This document shows, in pieces, positions 27,297 to 36,619 of a stretch of 64,000 bases of DNA; positions within the stretch are counted from its first letter, which is position 1; every line of letters begins with the position of its first letter. A program made the position numbers and the translations under genes. The stretch is from Paenibacillus sp. FSL R5-0623. GTDB lineage: Bacteria; Bacillota; Bacilli; Paenibacillales; Paenibacillaceae. The DNA lies in the NCBI RefSeq assembly GCF_037974265.1, contig NZ_CP150233.1:5332001-5396000 (forward strand), given 5' to 3'. The notes under the pieces were generated by a model that was not told the DNA's origin, did no database searches, and saw only the letters and a list, made by a program, of their open reading frames with translations.

Positions 27297-28133
27297 TCAC
27301 TCTCCCGTCCAACGATGAAACGCTGAATATGCATTGGATAAAAAACTTATAATGACAAATCCGTACCCGATCAGTGTCCATCTTGCCATGATAATCGTAG
27401 AGAACTGTTTCCTTCTCTTGGATACGAAGTAACCGACATAGATGGCTATAGCAAGACCTGTCGAGATAACTTTGAGATCCAAGAGTAGAATCCAGCGTCT
27501 TTCCGCCACAATGGATAATACGGCAAGCATCACAGAAACACCAAGTAACGGTGTTCCTATCAACGTAGCACCATCCATATACTTCCCGATCACTTCCAGG
27601 CTTGGCAACCGTCGCATCGTATCATTCCACTTTTTTTTCTTCAACTTACGGTGCAAGAACAGATATAACAAGGCAAATACTGTAGCAACGGTTAACGCCG
27701 CAAAACCAAGATTCGCCAAGGTAATATGCATAATGAGTAATCCATGTACCGTTTGCCAGTTATGCAGTGATATCTCTCCGGCCGTAAACCACAGTCGGTT
27801 TAATACCGTAACGGAAAAACCTACAACATTTAGCAACAAAATGACAAATTCAGAACGCTGGATGCGAGTCATGACGAGAGACATCAGCACAATACTGAAT
27901 GAAAATATAAACAAAAAATCAAAGGTGGTGTAGATGGGGAAATGGCCTTCAGTCCACATGCGCAATATGACATGTGTCACCTGCAGTCCCCAAACAACGA
28001 CAAGAAACCCTGTGCCTGTCCGCTTCGCCCCCGCATTGCGTCGAATGCAGTCCGAGAAATAGAACAGTAGGCTCAGGGCATACATATAGATTAGAGCTTC
28101 ATAAACTTGTTCAGCAAGGGTCAAGCTGCCCAC
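27297..28133 (-). CDS. hemX: HemX, CcsA-like membrane protein
   Basis: An eight-helix membrane protein of the cytochrome-c-assembly (CcsA/ResC) fold. The tryptophan/histidine signature is seen as NWQTVHGLLIMHIT. In B. subtilis HemX lowers the amount of glutamyl-tRNA reductase. Length 278 aa. Start is GTG at 28133; a TTG at 28124 has better spacing to AGGCGG, so the start is uncertain by three codons. It follows hemA by five bases, as in Bacillus. Confidence 0.93.
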   Translation of the reverse strand: MGSLTLAEQVYEALIYMYALSLLFYFSDCIRRNAGAKRTGTGFLVVVWGLQVTHVILRMWTEGHFPIYTTFDFLFIFSFSIVLMSLVMTRIQRSEFVILLLNVVGFSVTVLNRLWFTAGEISLHNWQTVHGLLIMHITLANLGFAALTVATVFALLYLFLHRKLKKKKWNDTMRRLPSLEVIGKYMDGATLIGTPLLGVSVMLAVLSIVAERRWILLLDLKVISTGLAIAIYVGYFVSKRRKQFSTIIMARWTLIGYGFVIISFLSNAYSAFHRWTGE

Positions 28134-28138
28134 CCGCC

Positions 28139-29524
28139 TTATACGCCTGCCGGAGCATAAGCCGGCACGGGGTCTTGCCGGTTTTCGTTAAGGTGAGCGG
28201 CTGGTTTCGCAAGAGCTGTGGCATCACTCTGACTCACTTTTTCAGCGGCCATCTCTACTGAATCTTCCAGAGCGAAAATCTGAGTAAACATGCGCAGAGC
28301 TTCATCACCTTGCTTCGTGCCTGCCATTTCCTTAATCCGATTAATCGGATCTGTCGTCATTTGGTTTACAATACTCTTGGTCAAACGACGAATGACTTTA
28401 CGTTGATGTTCATCGAGCTCAGGCAGTTTATTAAACAGGCTATCCATCGTTTCTTCATGAATGGAAACACCTTTTTCCTGCAAAGCGCGAATAACGGGAC
28501 GAACACCCAACGTTTTGAGCCAATGGTAATAATCCTCCATCTCAAGCTCAATCATTCTCTCAATCTTGGCAGCTTCCACCTTACGCATCTCGAGGTTGCT
28601 CTCCACGATTCCTTCCAGATCATCAATGTCATAGAGAAATACGTTGGATAATTCACCAATCGCTGGGTCAATATCCCGTGGAACCGCAATATCAATCAGG
28701 AACAATGGGCGAGATTGACGACGCTTCATGCTCTCCCGTACCACTGCTGCATCCATGACATAACGTTCAGCTCCAGTGGAACTAATCACAATATCAACTT
28801 CATTAAGTCGATCTAACGCCTGTTCCATGGTACAAGGTGTGCCCCGGAACTTGGCTGCCAATTCTTCAGCTCTTGCGAGCGTACGATTCGCCACGATGAC
28901 CTCGGATGCCCCGTTGGCATAGAGATGTTTCACGGTTAATTCACTCATCTTGCCAGCACCCAAAATGAGCACCTTCTTGTCTGTGAACATGCCAAAAATC
29001 CTCTTACCGAGTTCAACAGCAGCATAACTGACAGATACGGCGCTCTCCCCGATGGAAGTCTCCGAATGTGCCCGTTTACCCAGCGTAACGGCCTGTTTAA
29101 ATAACTTATTAAACCAGGTACCTGTTGATTTCTCTTCCTGCGCTTTAAGAAAAGCCTGTTTCACCTGTCCAAGAATCTGAGTCTCACCAATAACCATAGA
29201 ATCTAGTCCGCAGATGACACGGAACAAATGGCGCATAGCTTGATCATCTTCATATATATATAAGTGTTGCGTAAATTCTTCCCGTGGTACATTAAACCAT
29301 TGTTCCATAAATGTTCGAATAAAATAACCACACATGTGAAGACGGTCCACCACAACATACAACTCGGTACGGTTACATGTGGCTACGATTACACCTTCCA
29401 ATACACTCTTGGTCAGCTTGAGCTGCTGCAGCGCTTCAGACAAGTCCTTTTCTGCAAATGTGAATCGTTCCCTAACCTCTACAGGCGCCGTGCGATAATT
29501 CAAACCAACGACAACGATGTGCAT
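28139..29524 (-). CDS. hemA: Glutamyl-tRNA reductase
   Basis: Reduces glutamyl-tRNA to glutamate-1-semialdehyde, committing glutamate to heme synthesis. Catalytic Cys50 lies in VATCNRTELYVV; the NADPH motif LILGAGKMSELTVKHLYANGA and the C-terminal dimerisation helix follow. Length 461 aa. GCAGGTG precedes the ATG. As the first gene of the operon it is the natural control point, and HemX encoded next is its known regulator in Bacillus. Confidence 0.98.
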   Translation of the reverse strand: MHIVVVGLNYRTAPVEVRERFTFAEKDLSEALQQLKLTKSVLEGVIVATCNRTELYVVVDRLHMCGYFIRTFMEQWFNVPREEFTQHLYIYEDDQAMRHLFRVICGLDSMVIGETQILGQVKQAFLKAQEEKSTGTWFNKLFKQAVTLGKRAHSETSIGESAVSVSYAAVELGKRIFGMFTDKKVLILGAGKMSELTVKHLYANGASEVIVANRTLARAEELAAKFRGTPCTMEQALDRLNEVDIVISSTGAERYVMDAAVVRESMKRRQSRPLFLIDIAVPRDIDPAIGELSNVFLYDIDDLEGIVESNLEMRKVEAAKIERMIELEMEDYYHWLKTLGVRPVIRALQEKGVSIHEETMDSLFNKLPELDEHQRKVIRRLTKSIVNQMTTDPINRIKEMAGTKQGDEALRMFTQIFALEDSVEMAAEKVSQSDATALAKPAAHLNENRQDPVPAYAPAGV

Positions 29525-29866
29525 TGCAAGTTCACCTGCCTAATAAATTTCCAATCAAAGTGCTTACTGCATATGTCTATCCATTTATGATTGACATGGT
29601 TAATTATATCACACATCATAGCCGTGACCGGGTCATTTTTATGAAATGTTTATGAAATCACCATGTTCATCATCCTATGCACTGTCATTTATTGTAGTGT
29701 CTCACCAAAGTTCACCGTTATGCGTTAAAAAGTGTCGATTATGAATATTCATATCGATACGCATATTAAAACAAATAGCCATGGAATTATTCCATGACTA
29801 TTAGAGTTTGGGAGGTTATGTGTCCATCCCGATATGTGAACATTGTGTATGCAATATACTTTTTAT
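29525..29866 (-). promoter_or_regulatory. hemA promoter region and gap to speD
   Basis: A perfect -10 TATAAT lies at 29603-29608 on the minus strand, 79 bases before the hemA ATG; no good -35 is seen at 16-18 bases, so an activator may be needed. I see no PerR box of the Bacillus type. The right part of the gap holds the speD terminator. The middle (29,620-29,760) shows nothing else recognisable. Confidence 0.5.
29768..29801 (-). terminator. Terminator after speD
   Basis: Stem ATAGtCATGGAAT/ATTCCATGgCTAT (29775-29801) followed by TTGTTTTAAT on the minus strand. Confidence 0.75.
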
Positions 29867-30268
29867 TTAAACCCGTTCCGTCTGGTTGTTCATCTCTGGT
29901 GTTTCAACTTGCAATTCGCCCAATCCACGTACCAACTTCTTTGCATACGTTTTTTCAGGCTTTAATACGGATACCAGGTAGTCAATAGCAAGCTGTGGAT
30001 CTACGGTCTCCCCACAAGTGTAACAATCAATCGCTGCAAAACCTCTCTCAGGATACGTATGAATGGAGAGATGGCTCTCAGACAATAGTACAAGTACGGT
30101 CGCTCCCTGTGGGTCAAACTGCTTGGACTGCACGGACATTACTGTCGCGCCACATGCCTCCGCTGCTTCAACCATTTGGGCTTGCAGATACTCTGCATTG
30201 TTCAGTAGATTAAAGTCGACACCCCAAGTATCAACAGCAACGTGTCTTCCGAAAGTTGAATATTCCAT
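29867..30268 (-). CDS. speD: S-adenosylmethionine decarboxylase proenzyme
   Basis: Pyruvoyl enzyme that decarboxylates AdoMet for spermidine synthesis. The self-cleavage motif is SESHLSIHTYPERGF; the serine of ESH (Ser65) would become the pyruvoyl group of the alpha chain. His70 and the cysteine in DCYTCGE are the other catalytic residues. The 133-aa length is that of the short bacterial class (B. subtilis type). GGGGGAACCG precedes the ATG. It stands alone with its own terminator. Confidence 0.96.
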   Translation of the reverse strand: MEYSTFGRHVAVDTWGVDFNLLNNAEYLQAQMVEAAEACGATVMSVQSKQFDPQGATVLVLLSESHLSIHTYPERGFAAIDCYTCGETVDPQLAIDYLVSVLKPEKTYAKKLVRGLGELQVETPEMNNQTERV

Positions 30269-30603
30269 CCTTCGGTTCCCCCTTCCTAGGAATAAAATGT
30301 TTGAAAAATTTCATCCGCTAGGACCTACGTCATTCACTTCCCGAGGGAAAAATCTCTCGCAACATATAATGTCCTGAGTGAATCCTGGTTCCTATATTGT
30401 TTTCAACGAGATTAAAAATAACATTGAATCAGAGTGAAATCAACCCTTTTCCAGAAGATTGTAAAATAAATATGTTCAATTCGGAATAATTGATCTCACA
30501 TCAAAAAATCCCCCTGAAACCTCCACATTGGCGAGTGCCACTGCACGGAAGATACAAGGGAATTCATCATATACACATACGTTTATAAACATACAATTTT
30601 AAG
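30269..30603 (-). promoter_or_regulatory. speD upstream region, candidate promoter and leader
   Basis: TTGATT (30438-30443) and TATTTT (30415-30420) are 17 bases apart on the minus strand, which would give a leader of about 140 bases before speD. The leader has short complementary stretches (for example CTCGGGAAG near 30,340) but no riboswitch class that I recognise. The far part, 30,450-30,603, shows no gene or clear terminator for the gene that ends at 30,604. Confidence 0.35.
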
Positions 30604-31191
30604 CTAATAAGCTTCAAGCTCAAACAACCGTTTTTGATGACGAGCAAGGGTCTCATCAATCTGATGGAGCTGATCAGCAGTCGCATCTTTTCTATTGTCC
30701 AGCAGTGAATCGATCTCTGCATAAACACGGTTGATTTCGCGTTCTACATCTCTGGCCTGGAACAGATGTTGCAATTCAAGCAACGTATTTTTGTATTCAT
30801 AGATCACTCGGGTGTTCTCCCCGGTCTTCTCCACAATTTTGTGGACAGTGCCTTGAGCATAAACATACGTCATGGTGAACCCTTTATAGATCCGATGAAC
30901 GACCCCGTCACCTTTAAAAGTCACAAAGAGCTTCCTGACAACGTTGGTCAGATGCAGATTCACCAGGCGGCAAGATAACTCACAGATATAGAATCCTTCT
31001 ATGCGGTCAAAAGGGAAATGCACTTCTTCTCCACTCACATCCCCCAGCACAACCTCCTGACAACCATTGTCCAACACCTTAACCCGATGATGAAGCCTGC
31101 CGTCTTCTGTCATGCGCAAAAACTGATGCATCTGGGGTTCTGACAATTTCATAGTGGCCTTAACATACTCTGTGGCTAACCGCTGAGCCAT
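30604..31191 (-). CDS. Conserved hypothetical protein, 195 aa, coiled-coil C-terminus
   Basis: I do not recognise this family. The first 130 residues look like a compact alpha/beta domain (VVLGDVSGEEVHFPFDRIEGF, NVVRKLFVTFKGDG, MTYVYAQGTVHKIVEKTG); the last 55 are charged and helical (REINRVYAEIDSLLDNRKD, IDETLARHQKRLFELEAY) and probably form a coiled coil. No signal peptide or membrane helix. GAGGGATTTGT precedes the ATG, and base composition is like its neighbours, so it is a real resident gene. It stands alone between speD and engB. Confidence 0.75.
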   Translation of the reverse strand: MAQRLATEYVKATMKLSEPQMHQFLRMTEDGRLHHRVKVLDNGCQEVVLGDVSGEEVHFPFDRIEGFYICELSCRLVNLHLTNVVRKLFVTFKGDGVVHRIYKGFTMTYVYAQGTVHKIVEKTGENTRVIYEYKNTLLELQHLFQARDVEREINRVYAEIDSLLDNRKDATADQLHQIDETLARHQKRLFELEAY

Positions 31192-31458
31192 ACAAATCCC
31201 TCAATTCTTTCCCGATTGTTTTGTCTTCCTGCACATGTAGCAGTCATCTCAAAATTCTTCAGGCCGGCTAAGCCGGTATGTTTGGTACTGTTGGCAATAT
31301 GCACCTATGCCCATTATACACTACCCTAACGTTATATTTCTCCAGAGCCAGATGATGAATTCTCACGAAATCCCATAAAAAACCGGATTAATCTGGATCT
31401 CATCAAAGATTCACTTAGCATGCTCACTTTCCTGCACTAAAACGGTATACTATCTCGG

Positions 31459-32115
31459 TTATCCGTTAATTCCGTTGGTTTCTTCCTCATCAGAAGCACC
31501 CTCTGCATCCAGCACTGGTGCATACTTATCTATGCGGGCATGGCGGGTAATGATGTCCCATAACTCTTCTTTCCCCAATCCCTCTTCGGATGAAAACGGC
31601 ACAAACAAATCCCCTGAACGAAGACCCAGTGATTCCTTAATGACTTTGATATATTTGGCTCTGCGTGTTTTTGGAATCTTGTCCATCTTGGTTGCTACAA
31701 CAACCAAAGGCAGTCCATTATGACGAAGCCATTCGTTCATCATCTTGTCCTCTTTGGACGGTTCATGTCTCATATCCACCATCTGCATAACCAGTTTCAA
31801 TTCTTCGCGTCCCAACAAGTATTTCTCCATCATTTTACCCCAGGCAAAGCGTTGCTCTTTGGAAACTTTAGCGTAGCCATATCCCGGAAAATCGACGAAG
31901 TAGAGATCCTGATTAATTTTATAATAGTTGAGTTGCTGTGTCTTACCCGGTGTTGAGCTCGTCCGAGCCAAATTTTTACGATTGATCAAACGGTTGATCA
32001 GGGAAGATTTCCCCACATTGGAGCGTCCCGCCAAAGCAATCTCTGGCAGACCGTCATCGGGGTATTGTTCAGGCCGAACGGCACTGATAATAAATTCAGA
32101 TTGATTTACTTTCAT
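31459..32115 (-). CDS. engB: Ribosome biogenesis GTPase EngB (YsxC/YihA)
   Basis: TrmE-Era-EngA-like GTPase needed for large-subunit assembly. G1 AGRSNVGKSSLI (about 29-40), G3 DFPGYGYAKV and G4 ATKMDK are present. Length 218 aa; the C-terminus carries an acidic tail (EGASDEEETNG) longer than in B. subtilis. AGAGGAAAG precedes the ATG. lonA-engB order is that of Bacillus. Confidence 0.97.
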   Translation of the reverse strand: MKVNQSEFIISAVRPEQYPDDGLPEIALAGRSNVGKSSLINRLINRKNLARTSSTPGKTQQLNYYKINQDLYFVDFPGYGYAKVSKEQRFAWGKMMEKYLLGREELKLVMQMVDMRHEPSKEDKMMNEWLRHNGLPLVVVATKMDKIPKTRRAKYIKVIKESLGLRSGDLFVPFSSEEGLGKEELWDIITRHARIDKYAPVLDAEGASDEEETNGING

Positions 32116-32204
32116 ATTGTATCTTTCCTCTCTTGAACGCCTGTGCTATGCATCACCTGTTGAAGGTATTATGCCATGGATTGTTCTATCATACCAAAAA
32201 AACC

Positions 32205-32238
32205 GTTCCAGCGGACGCCGAAGCCTCCGCAGAACGGT
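32205..32238 (-). terminator. Terminator after lonA
   Basis: Stem ACCGTTC(T)GCGGA/TCCGC(TG)GAACGGT (32212-32238) with a run of seven T on the minus strand. It separates lonA from engB. Confidence 0.88.
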
Positions 32239-32271
32239 CTACTCTTCATACGAACCTTTCGGATGTGTGGA

Positions 32272-34611
32272 TTACAGGTTAATGCCTGTCTGCTCCACAA
32301 GTGCATGCTGCAATACCTGATCCATATGGGCTACAGGTACAAACTCCACATCTTCCTTGATGCTGTCTGGAATGTCACGCAGGTCCCGTTCGTTATCCTT
32401 AGGCAATAATATTTTTTTATAACCGGCACGATGGGCTGCCAGTGATTTCTCTTTCAGACCACCAATCGGCAGTACACGTCCACGCAGTGTTATTTCACCA
32501 GTCATCGCGATATCCTTGGACACATGTTTGTTTGTCAAGGCTGAGATTAACGCTGTTGCCATCGTAATCCCGGCAGATGGACCATCCTTCGGAATCGCTC
32601 CTTCCGGAACGTGGATATGGATATCGTTCTTCTCATGGAAGTCAGGCGAAATTCCAAGCTGTGTAGCTTTGGAGCGGGTATAACTGAATGCGGCTTGTGC
32701 CGATTCCTTCATGACATCCCCCAGTTTACCTGTGAGAGTCAATTTACCTGTTCCAGGCACAACAGTCACTTCAATGATAAGGGTATCTCCACCCACTTCA
32801 GTCCACGCCAGACCCGTTACGGTACCAATCTGATCTTCCAGTTCGGCCATACCATAACGGAACTTGCCAGGTCCAAGGTAGTCTTTGATCTTATCTGATG
32901 AGATGTTAATCTGACCTTCCACGCCAGATACGACGTTCTTGGCAGCCTTCCGGCACAACGAAGCCATCTGCTGTTCCAGATTACGCACACCTGACTCCCG
33001 TGTATATTCACGAATTACACGCAACAACGCGTCATCCGGGATTTCCAATTGCTCTTCTTCCAGACCATGGTCCTGCTTCTGTTTGGGCAACAAATAGTTT
33101 TTCGCAATTTGCAGCTTCTCCAGCTCCGTGTAACCAGGGATATTGAGCATTTCCATCCGATCCAGCAATGGACGCGGAATATTGTGTACCGTGTTGGCAG
33201 TTGTTATAAACATAACGTTGGATAAGTCAAACGGCAATTCTACAAAATGATCACTAAACGTATTATTCTGTTCTGGATCAAGTACCTCAAGTAACGCTGC
33301 GGAAGGATCTCCGCGGAAGTCTGAAGCCATCTTATCAATCTCGTCCAGCAGGAATACCGGATTCAGTGAACCTGCCGTTTTCATCCCCTGGATGATACGT
33401 CCAGGCATGGCGCCTACATAGGTGCGTCGGTGACCACGAATCTCGGCTTCATCACGCACGCCGCCCAGAGATATTCTTACAAACTCCCGACCCAGCGATC
33501 TGGCGATCGAACGGGCAAGTGATGTTTTACCAACCCCTGGAGGTCCAACCAGACAGAGAATGGGCCCTTTGAGCTTCTTGACGAGTTTCTGGACAGCCAG
33601 ATATTCAAGCACACGCTCTTTGGGCTTTTCCAATCCGTAATGATCTGCATTCAGCACATCTTCGGCTTTTTGGATATCCAGATCATCCGCTGTCATCTGA
33701 CTCCAAGGAAGGCCAAGCAGCCAATCCACGTAGTTGCGAATGACTCCACCCTCAGCTGAACTTGCAGGCATTTTCTCCAGTCGATCAATTTCTTTCTCGA
33801 CCTTTTCTTTCACCTTGTCCGGCAAGCCGAGTTCTTCCATCTGTGTGCGAAGTTCCTCGACCTCACCCGCACGGCCTTCTTTTTCACCCAGTTCTTTCTG
33901 GATCGCTTTCATCTGCTCGCGCAAATAATATTCCTTCTGCGTTTTCTCCATCTGTTTCTTCACACGTTGGCTGATCTTGCGTTCAAGCTCCAGCACCTCG
34001 CGCTCATTGTTCAGGATATCCAGCAATTTCTCCAGACGTTCCCGAACGTCGATGGTCTCCAGAATTTCCTGTTTATCCTTGATCTTCAAGGACAGGTGAC
34101 TCGTGATGACATCGGCCAGCCGCCCTGGTTCTTCGATGTCAGACACCGCTGCGAGTGTCTCTGGTGTCACTTTTTTGGACAGATTAATATAATTCTCGAA
34201 CTGGTTCAGAACGGTACGCATCAAGGCATCCGTCTCCGGATGGGTGTTCTCCTCTTCAGGCAGCTCTTTAGCCAGTACTTCATAATATTCCTCGTTGTCC
34301 GTATATTCAATAATTTCAGCCCGTTCCAAGCCTTCTACGAGTACACGAATCGTACCGTTTGGAAGCTTCAGCATCTGTCTGACCTTGGCCACGGTTCCGA
34401 TTCTGAAAATGTCCTCTTGTGTTGGTTCTTCAATATTTACTTCGGCTTGGGAACATAGGAGAATCAGATGTTCTTCTACCATCGCTTTTTCTAAAGCCTT
34501 GACCGATTTCTCCCGGCCCACATCGAGATGCAGTACCATACTCGGGTAGACGAGAAGTCCTCTTAAAGGCAGTAAAGGAAAACGACGACCTTTCGCTTTG
34601 CTCGGTCCCAT
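32272..34611 (-). CDS. lon: ATP-dependent protease LonA
   Basis: Soluble AAA+ serine protease. In order: N-terminal substrate-binding domain, long coiled coil (RVKKQMEKTQKEYYLREQ), Walker A GPPGVGKTSLARS, Walker B VFLLDEIDKM, and the protease domain with the Ser of PKDGPSAGITM and a lysine about 40 residues later. The ATG at 34611 follows GGAGGTGCGAAAGCG; the frame to 34653 adds 14 residues unlike the family. Length 779 aa is close to B. subtilis LonA (774). Confidence 0.98.
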   Translation of the reverse strand: MGPSKAKGRRFPLLPLRGLLVYPSMVLHLDVGREKSVKALEKAMVEEHLILLCSQAEVNIEEPTQEDIFRIGTVAKVRQMLKLPNGTIRVLVEGLERAEIIEYTDNEEYYEVLAKELPEEENTHPETDALMRTVLNQFENYINLSKKVTPETLAAVSDIEEPGRLADVITSHLSLKIKDKQEILETIDVRERLEKLLDILNNEREVLELERKISQRVKKQMEKTQKEYYLREQMKAIQKELGEKEGRAGEVEELRTQMEELGLPDKVKEKVEKEIDRLEKMPASSAEGGVIRNYVDWLLGLPWSQMTADDLDIQKAEDVLNADHYGLEKPKERVLEYLAVQKLVKKLKGPILCLVGPPGVGKTSLARSIARSLGREFVRISLGGVRDEAEIRGHRRTYVGAMPGRIIQGMKTAGSLNPVFLLDEIDKMASDFRGDPSAALLEVLDPEQNNTFSDHFVELPFDLSNVMFITTANTVHNIPRPLLDRMEMLNIPGYTELEKLQIAKNYLLPKQKQDHGLEEEQLEIPDDALLRVIREYTRESGVRNLEQQMASLCRKAAKNVVSGVEGQINISSDKIKDYLGPGKFRYGMAELEDQIGTVTGLAWTEVGGDTLIIEVTVVPGTGKLTLTGKLGDVMKESAQAAFSYTRSKATQLGISPDFHEKNDIHIHVPEGAIPKDGPSAGITMATALISALTNKHVSKDIAMTGEITLRGRVLPIGGLKEKSLAAHRAGYKKILLPKDNERDLRDIPDSIKEDVEFVPVAHMDQVLQHALVEQTGINL

Positions 34612-34697
34612 CGCTTTCGCACCTCCAATGGCTCTCAGGTTGTAGTCATTCATTATTCTATCAAATGTTCACATAAAAAACCAATGAAGGGAAGCGC

Positions 34698-36452
34698 TTA
34701 GCAGCTTCCCGAATCTGTAACCTGTCCTGGGCGAGGCACGTCCGCACGCAAATAGGAAGCGGATGCCGGTGGAAAAATCTCCGTTGCAGGTGCAACTGTC
34801 TCCTCTGCAAGCTTCGTTTGTTCCATCTGTTGTGATTCCGGAACCCAGGCGAACACTTCACGGAATACATCCTCTACGGTATCTACCGGGATAACGCGCA
34901 AGCCATCCAGATTCTCAAAAATGGACTGCCAGTTCTCCGCGGGAATAATAACGGTCTTCGCTCCTGCCTGAAAGGCAGCCTCCACCTTGGCCAGCACGCC
35001 ACCAATAGGCTTAACCCGACCATGAATACTGATCTCGCCAGTCATCGCTGTCTCATGATCCACAGGGCGTCCCTGAATCGCTGATGTAATGGCAGTCGCC
35101 ATGGCAATCCCGGCGGATGGACCATCAATAGGCGTCCCACCTGGGAAATTCACGTGTAAATCGTAATCATTCGGACGAATACCCATGGCTTTTAATACGG
35201 TTAACACATTTTCAACCGAGCCTTTTGCCATACTTTTTCGCCGGAGTGTACGCGAACCGCCTCCAATCTCTTCTTCATCCACAACGCCTGTAATGTTGAT
35301 TCGGCCTTGATCTTTAAGAGCCGGAACAGCAGACACTTCGATCTCCAAAATGGTTCCCATATTCGGTCCGTATACCGCCAAGCCGTTAACAAACCCCACC
35401 TGTGGGTGTGTAGGGACCTTCCGATCAGGCCGTGGCTGAATCTGGCTGCTACCCGCCACCCACTCCACATCAGACGCCTGAAGCGTCTCACGCTTCTCTG
35501 TCAGCGCAAGCCCAGCAGCCAGCTGGATGATGTTAACCGCTTCGCGTCCATTGGTTGCATATCGCTTGACCACATCAACGGCATCCGGACATGGACTGAA
35601 CCCTATTTTCTGAACAGCATCCTCTGCAATTCGCCCAATCTCCTCAGGCAACAAAGGACGGAAATAAACTTCCATGCAGCGTGAACGCAAAGCTGGTGGC
35701 AGTTCATGAGGCGAACGAGTCGTTGCTCCAACAAGGCGGAAATCGGCCGGAAGGCCATTTTGAAAAATATCGTGGATATAAGCAGGAGTATGCGTGTCTT
35801 CCGAGTTATAGTACGCACTCTCCAAAAACACCTTGCGATCCTCCAATACTTTCAACAGCTTATTCATCTGAATCGAATGTAATTCACCTATTTCATCAAT
35901 AAAAAGCATTCCCCCATGCGCTTTCGTCACAGCGCCCGGTTTGGGTTGGGGAATACCAGCAACGCCCATAGCTCCTGCTCCCTGATATATCGGATCATGA
36001 ACCGAACCAATTAAGGGGTCCGCTATACCACGTTCATCAAAACGGGCTGTTGTTGCATCCAGCTCCGTGAATTTCGCATCTGGCTTGAAAGGAGAAGATG
36101 GATTCTTCTTGGCCTCTTCCAACACAACCCTTGCGGCAGCTGTCTTCCCGACTCCGGGAGGGCCATAAATGATAACATGTTGCGGATTCGCACTGCATAA
36201 TGCAGCTTTAAGGGCACGCAACCCATCTTTTTGCCCAACAATATCATTAATGGTGGCTGGACGCGTCTTCTCCGACAGCGGCTTGGTGAGTGAGATCGAA
36301 CGCAGCTTGCGCAGCTTCTCCAGTTCCTTGCGAGATTCACGCTCAACGGCACTGCGGTTCGTTTTCTGGCCACGCAGCAGGTTCCAGAAATACAAACCAA
36401 TCACCACTCCAAAAAATAACTGAATCAACATGATGACCATACCAAATTCCAT
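34698..36452 (-). CDS. lonB: ATP-dependent protease LonB (forespore type)
   Basis: LonB-type protease with an N-terminal membrane anchor (MVIMLIQLFFGVVIGLYFW), Walker A YGPPGVGKTAAARV, a LonB-like AAA+ domain (GMLFIDEIGELHSIQMNKLLK) and the protease domain with the Ser of PIDGPSAGIAMA and Lys of KVEAAFQAGAKTVIIP. In B. subtilis LonB is made in the forespore under sigma-F. ATG 36452 follows AGGAGGATG. The 584-aa protein has about 50 extra C-terminal residues rich in Ala, Thr and Pro compared with what I recall of B. subtilis LonB. Confidence 0.95.
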   Translation of the reverse strand: MEFGMVIMLIQLFFGVVIGLYFWNLLRGQKTNRSAVERESRKELEKLRKLRSISLTKPLSEKTRPATINDIVGQKDGLRALKAALCSANPQHVIIYGPPGVGKTAAARVVLEEAKKNPSSPFKPDAKFTELDATTARFDERGIADPLIGSVHDPIYQGAGAMGVAGIPQPKPGAVTKAHGGMLFIDEIGELHSIQMNKLLKVLEDRKVFLESAYYNSEDTHTPAYIHDIFQNGLPADFRLVGATTRSPHELPPALRSRCMEVYFRPLLPEEIGRIAEDAVQKIGFSPCPDAVDVVKRYATNGREAVNIIQLAAGLALTEKRETLQASDVEWVAGSSQIQPRPDRKVPTHPQVGFVNGLAVYGPNMGTILEIEVSAVPALKDQGRINITGVVDEEEIGGGSRTLRRKSMAKGSVENVLTVLKAMGIRPNDYDLHVNFPGGTPIDGPSAGIAMATAITSAIQGRPVDHETAMTGEISIHGRVKPIGGVLAKVEAAFQAGAKTVIIPAENWQSIFENLDGLRVIPVDTVEDVFREVFAWVPESQQMEQTKLAEETVAPATEIFPPASASYLRADVPRPGQVTDSGSC

Positions 36453-36564
36453 GTCTTCACATCCTCCTATTTTGTCGCTATTCTCATATGAGATCATGCT
36501 AATACTTGGTAGTATAGCCTTTTCAACGCGACGTAAACGGGCGATGCAGAATTTGTATGCGAGA

Positions 36565-36593
36565 AAATAAAAAGCCCGCCATCGCTGGCGAGC
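36565..36593 (-). terminator. Terminator after ispG
   Basis: Stem GCtCGCCA/TGGCGgGC with GCGA loop (36574-36593), followed by TTTTTATTTTC on the minus strand; the plus strand side also has TTTTG, so it may act both ways. Confidence 0.75.
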
Positions 36594-36619
36594 TTTTGTT
36601 GTAACAAGATATGAATCAA

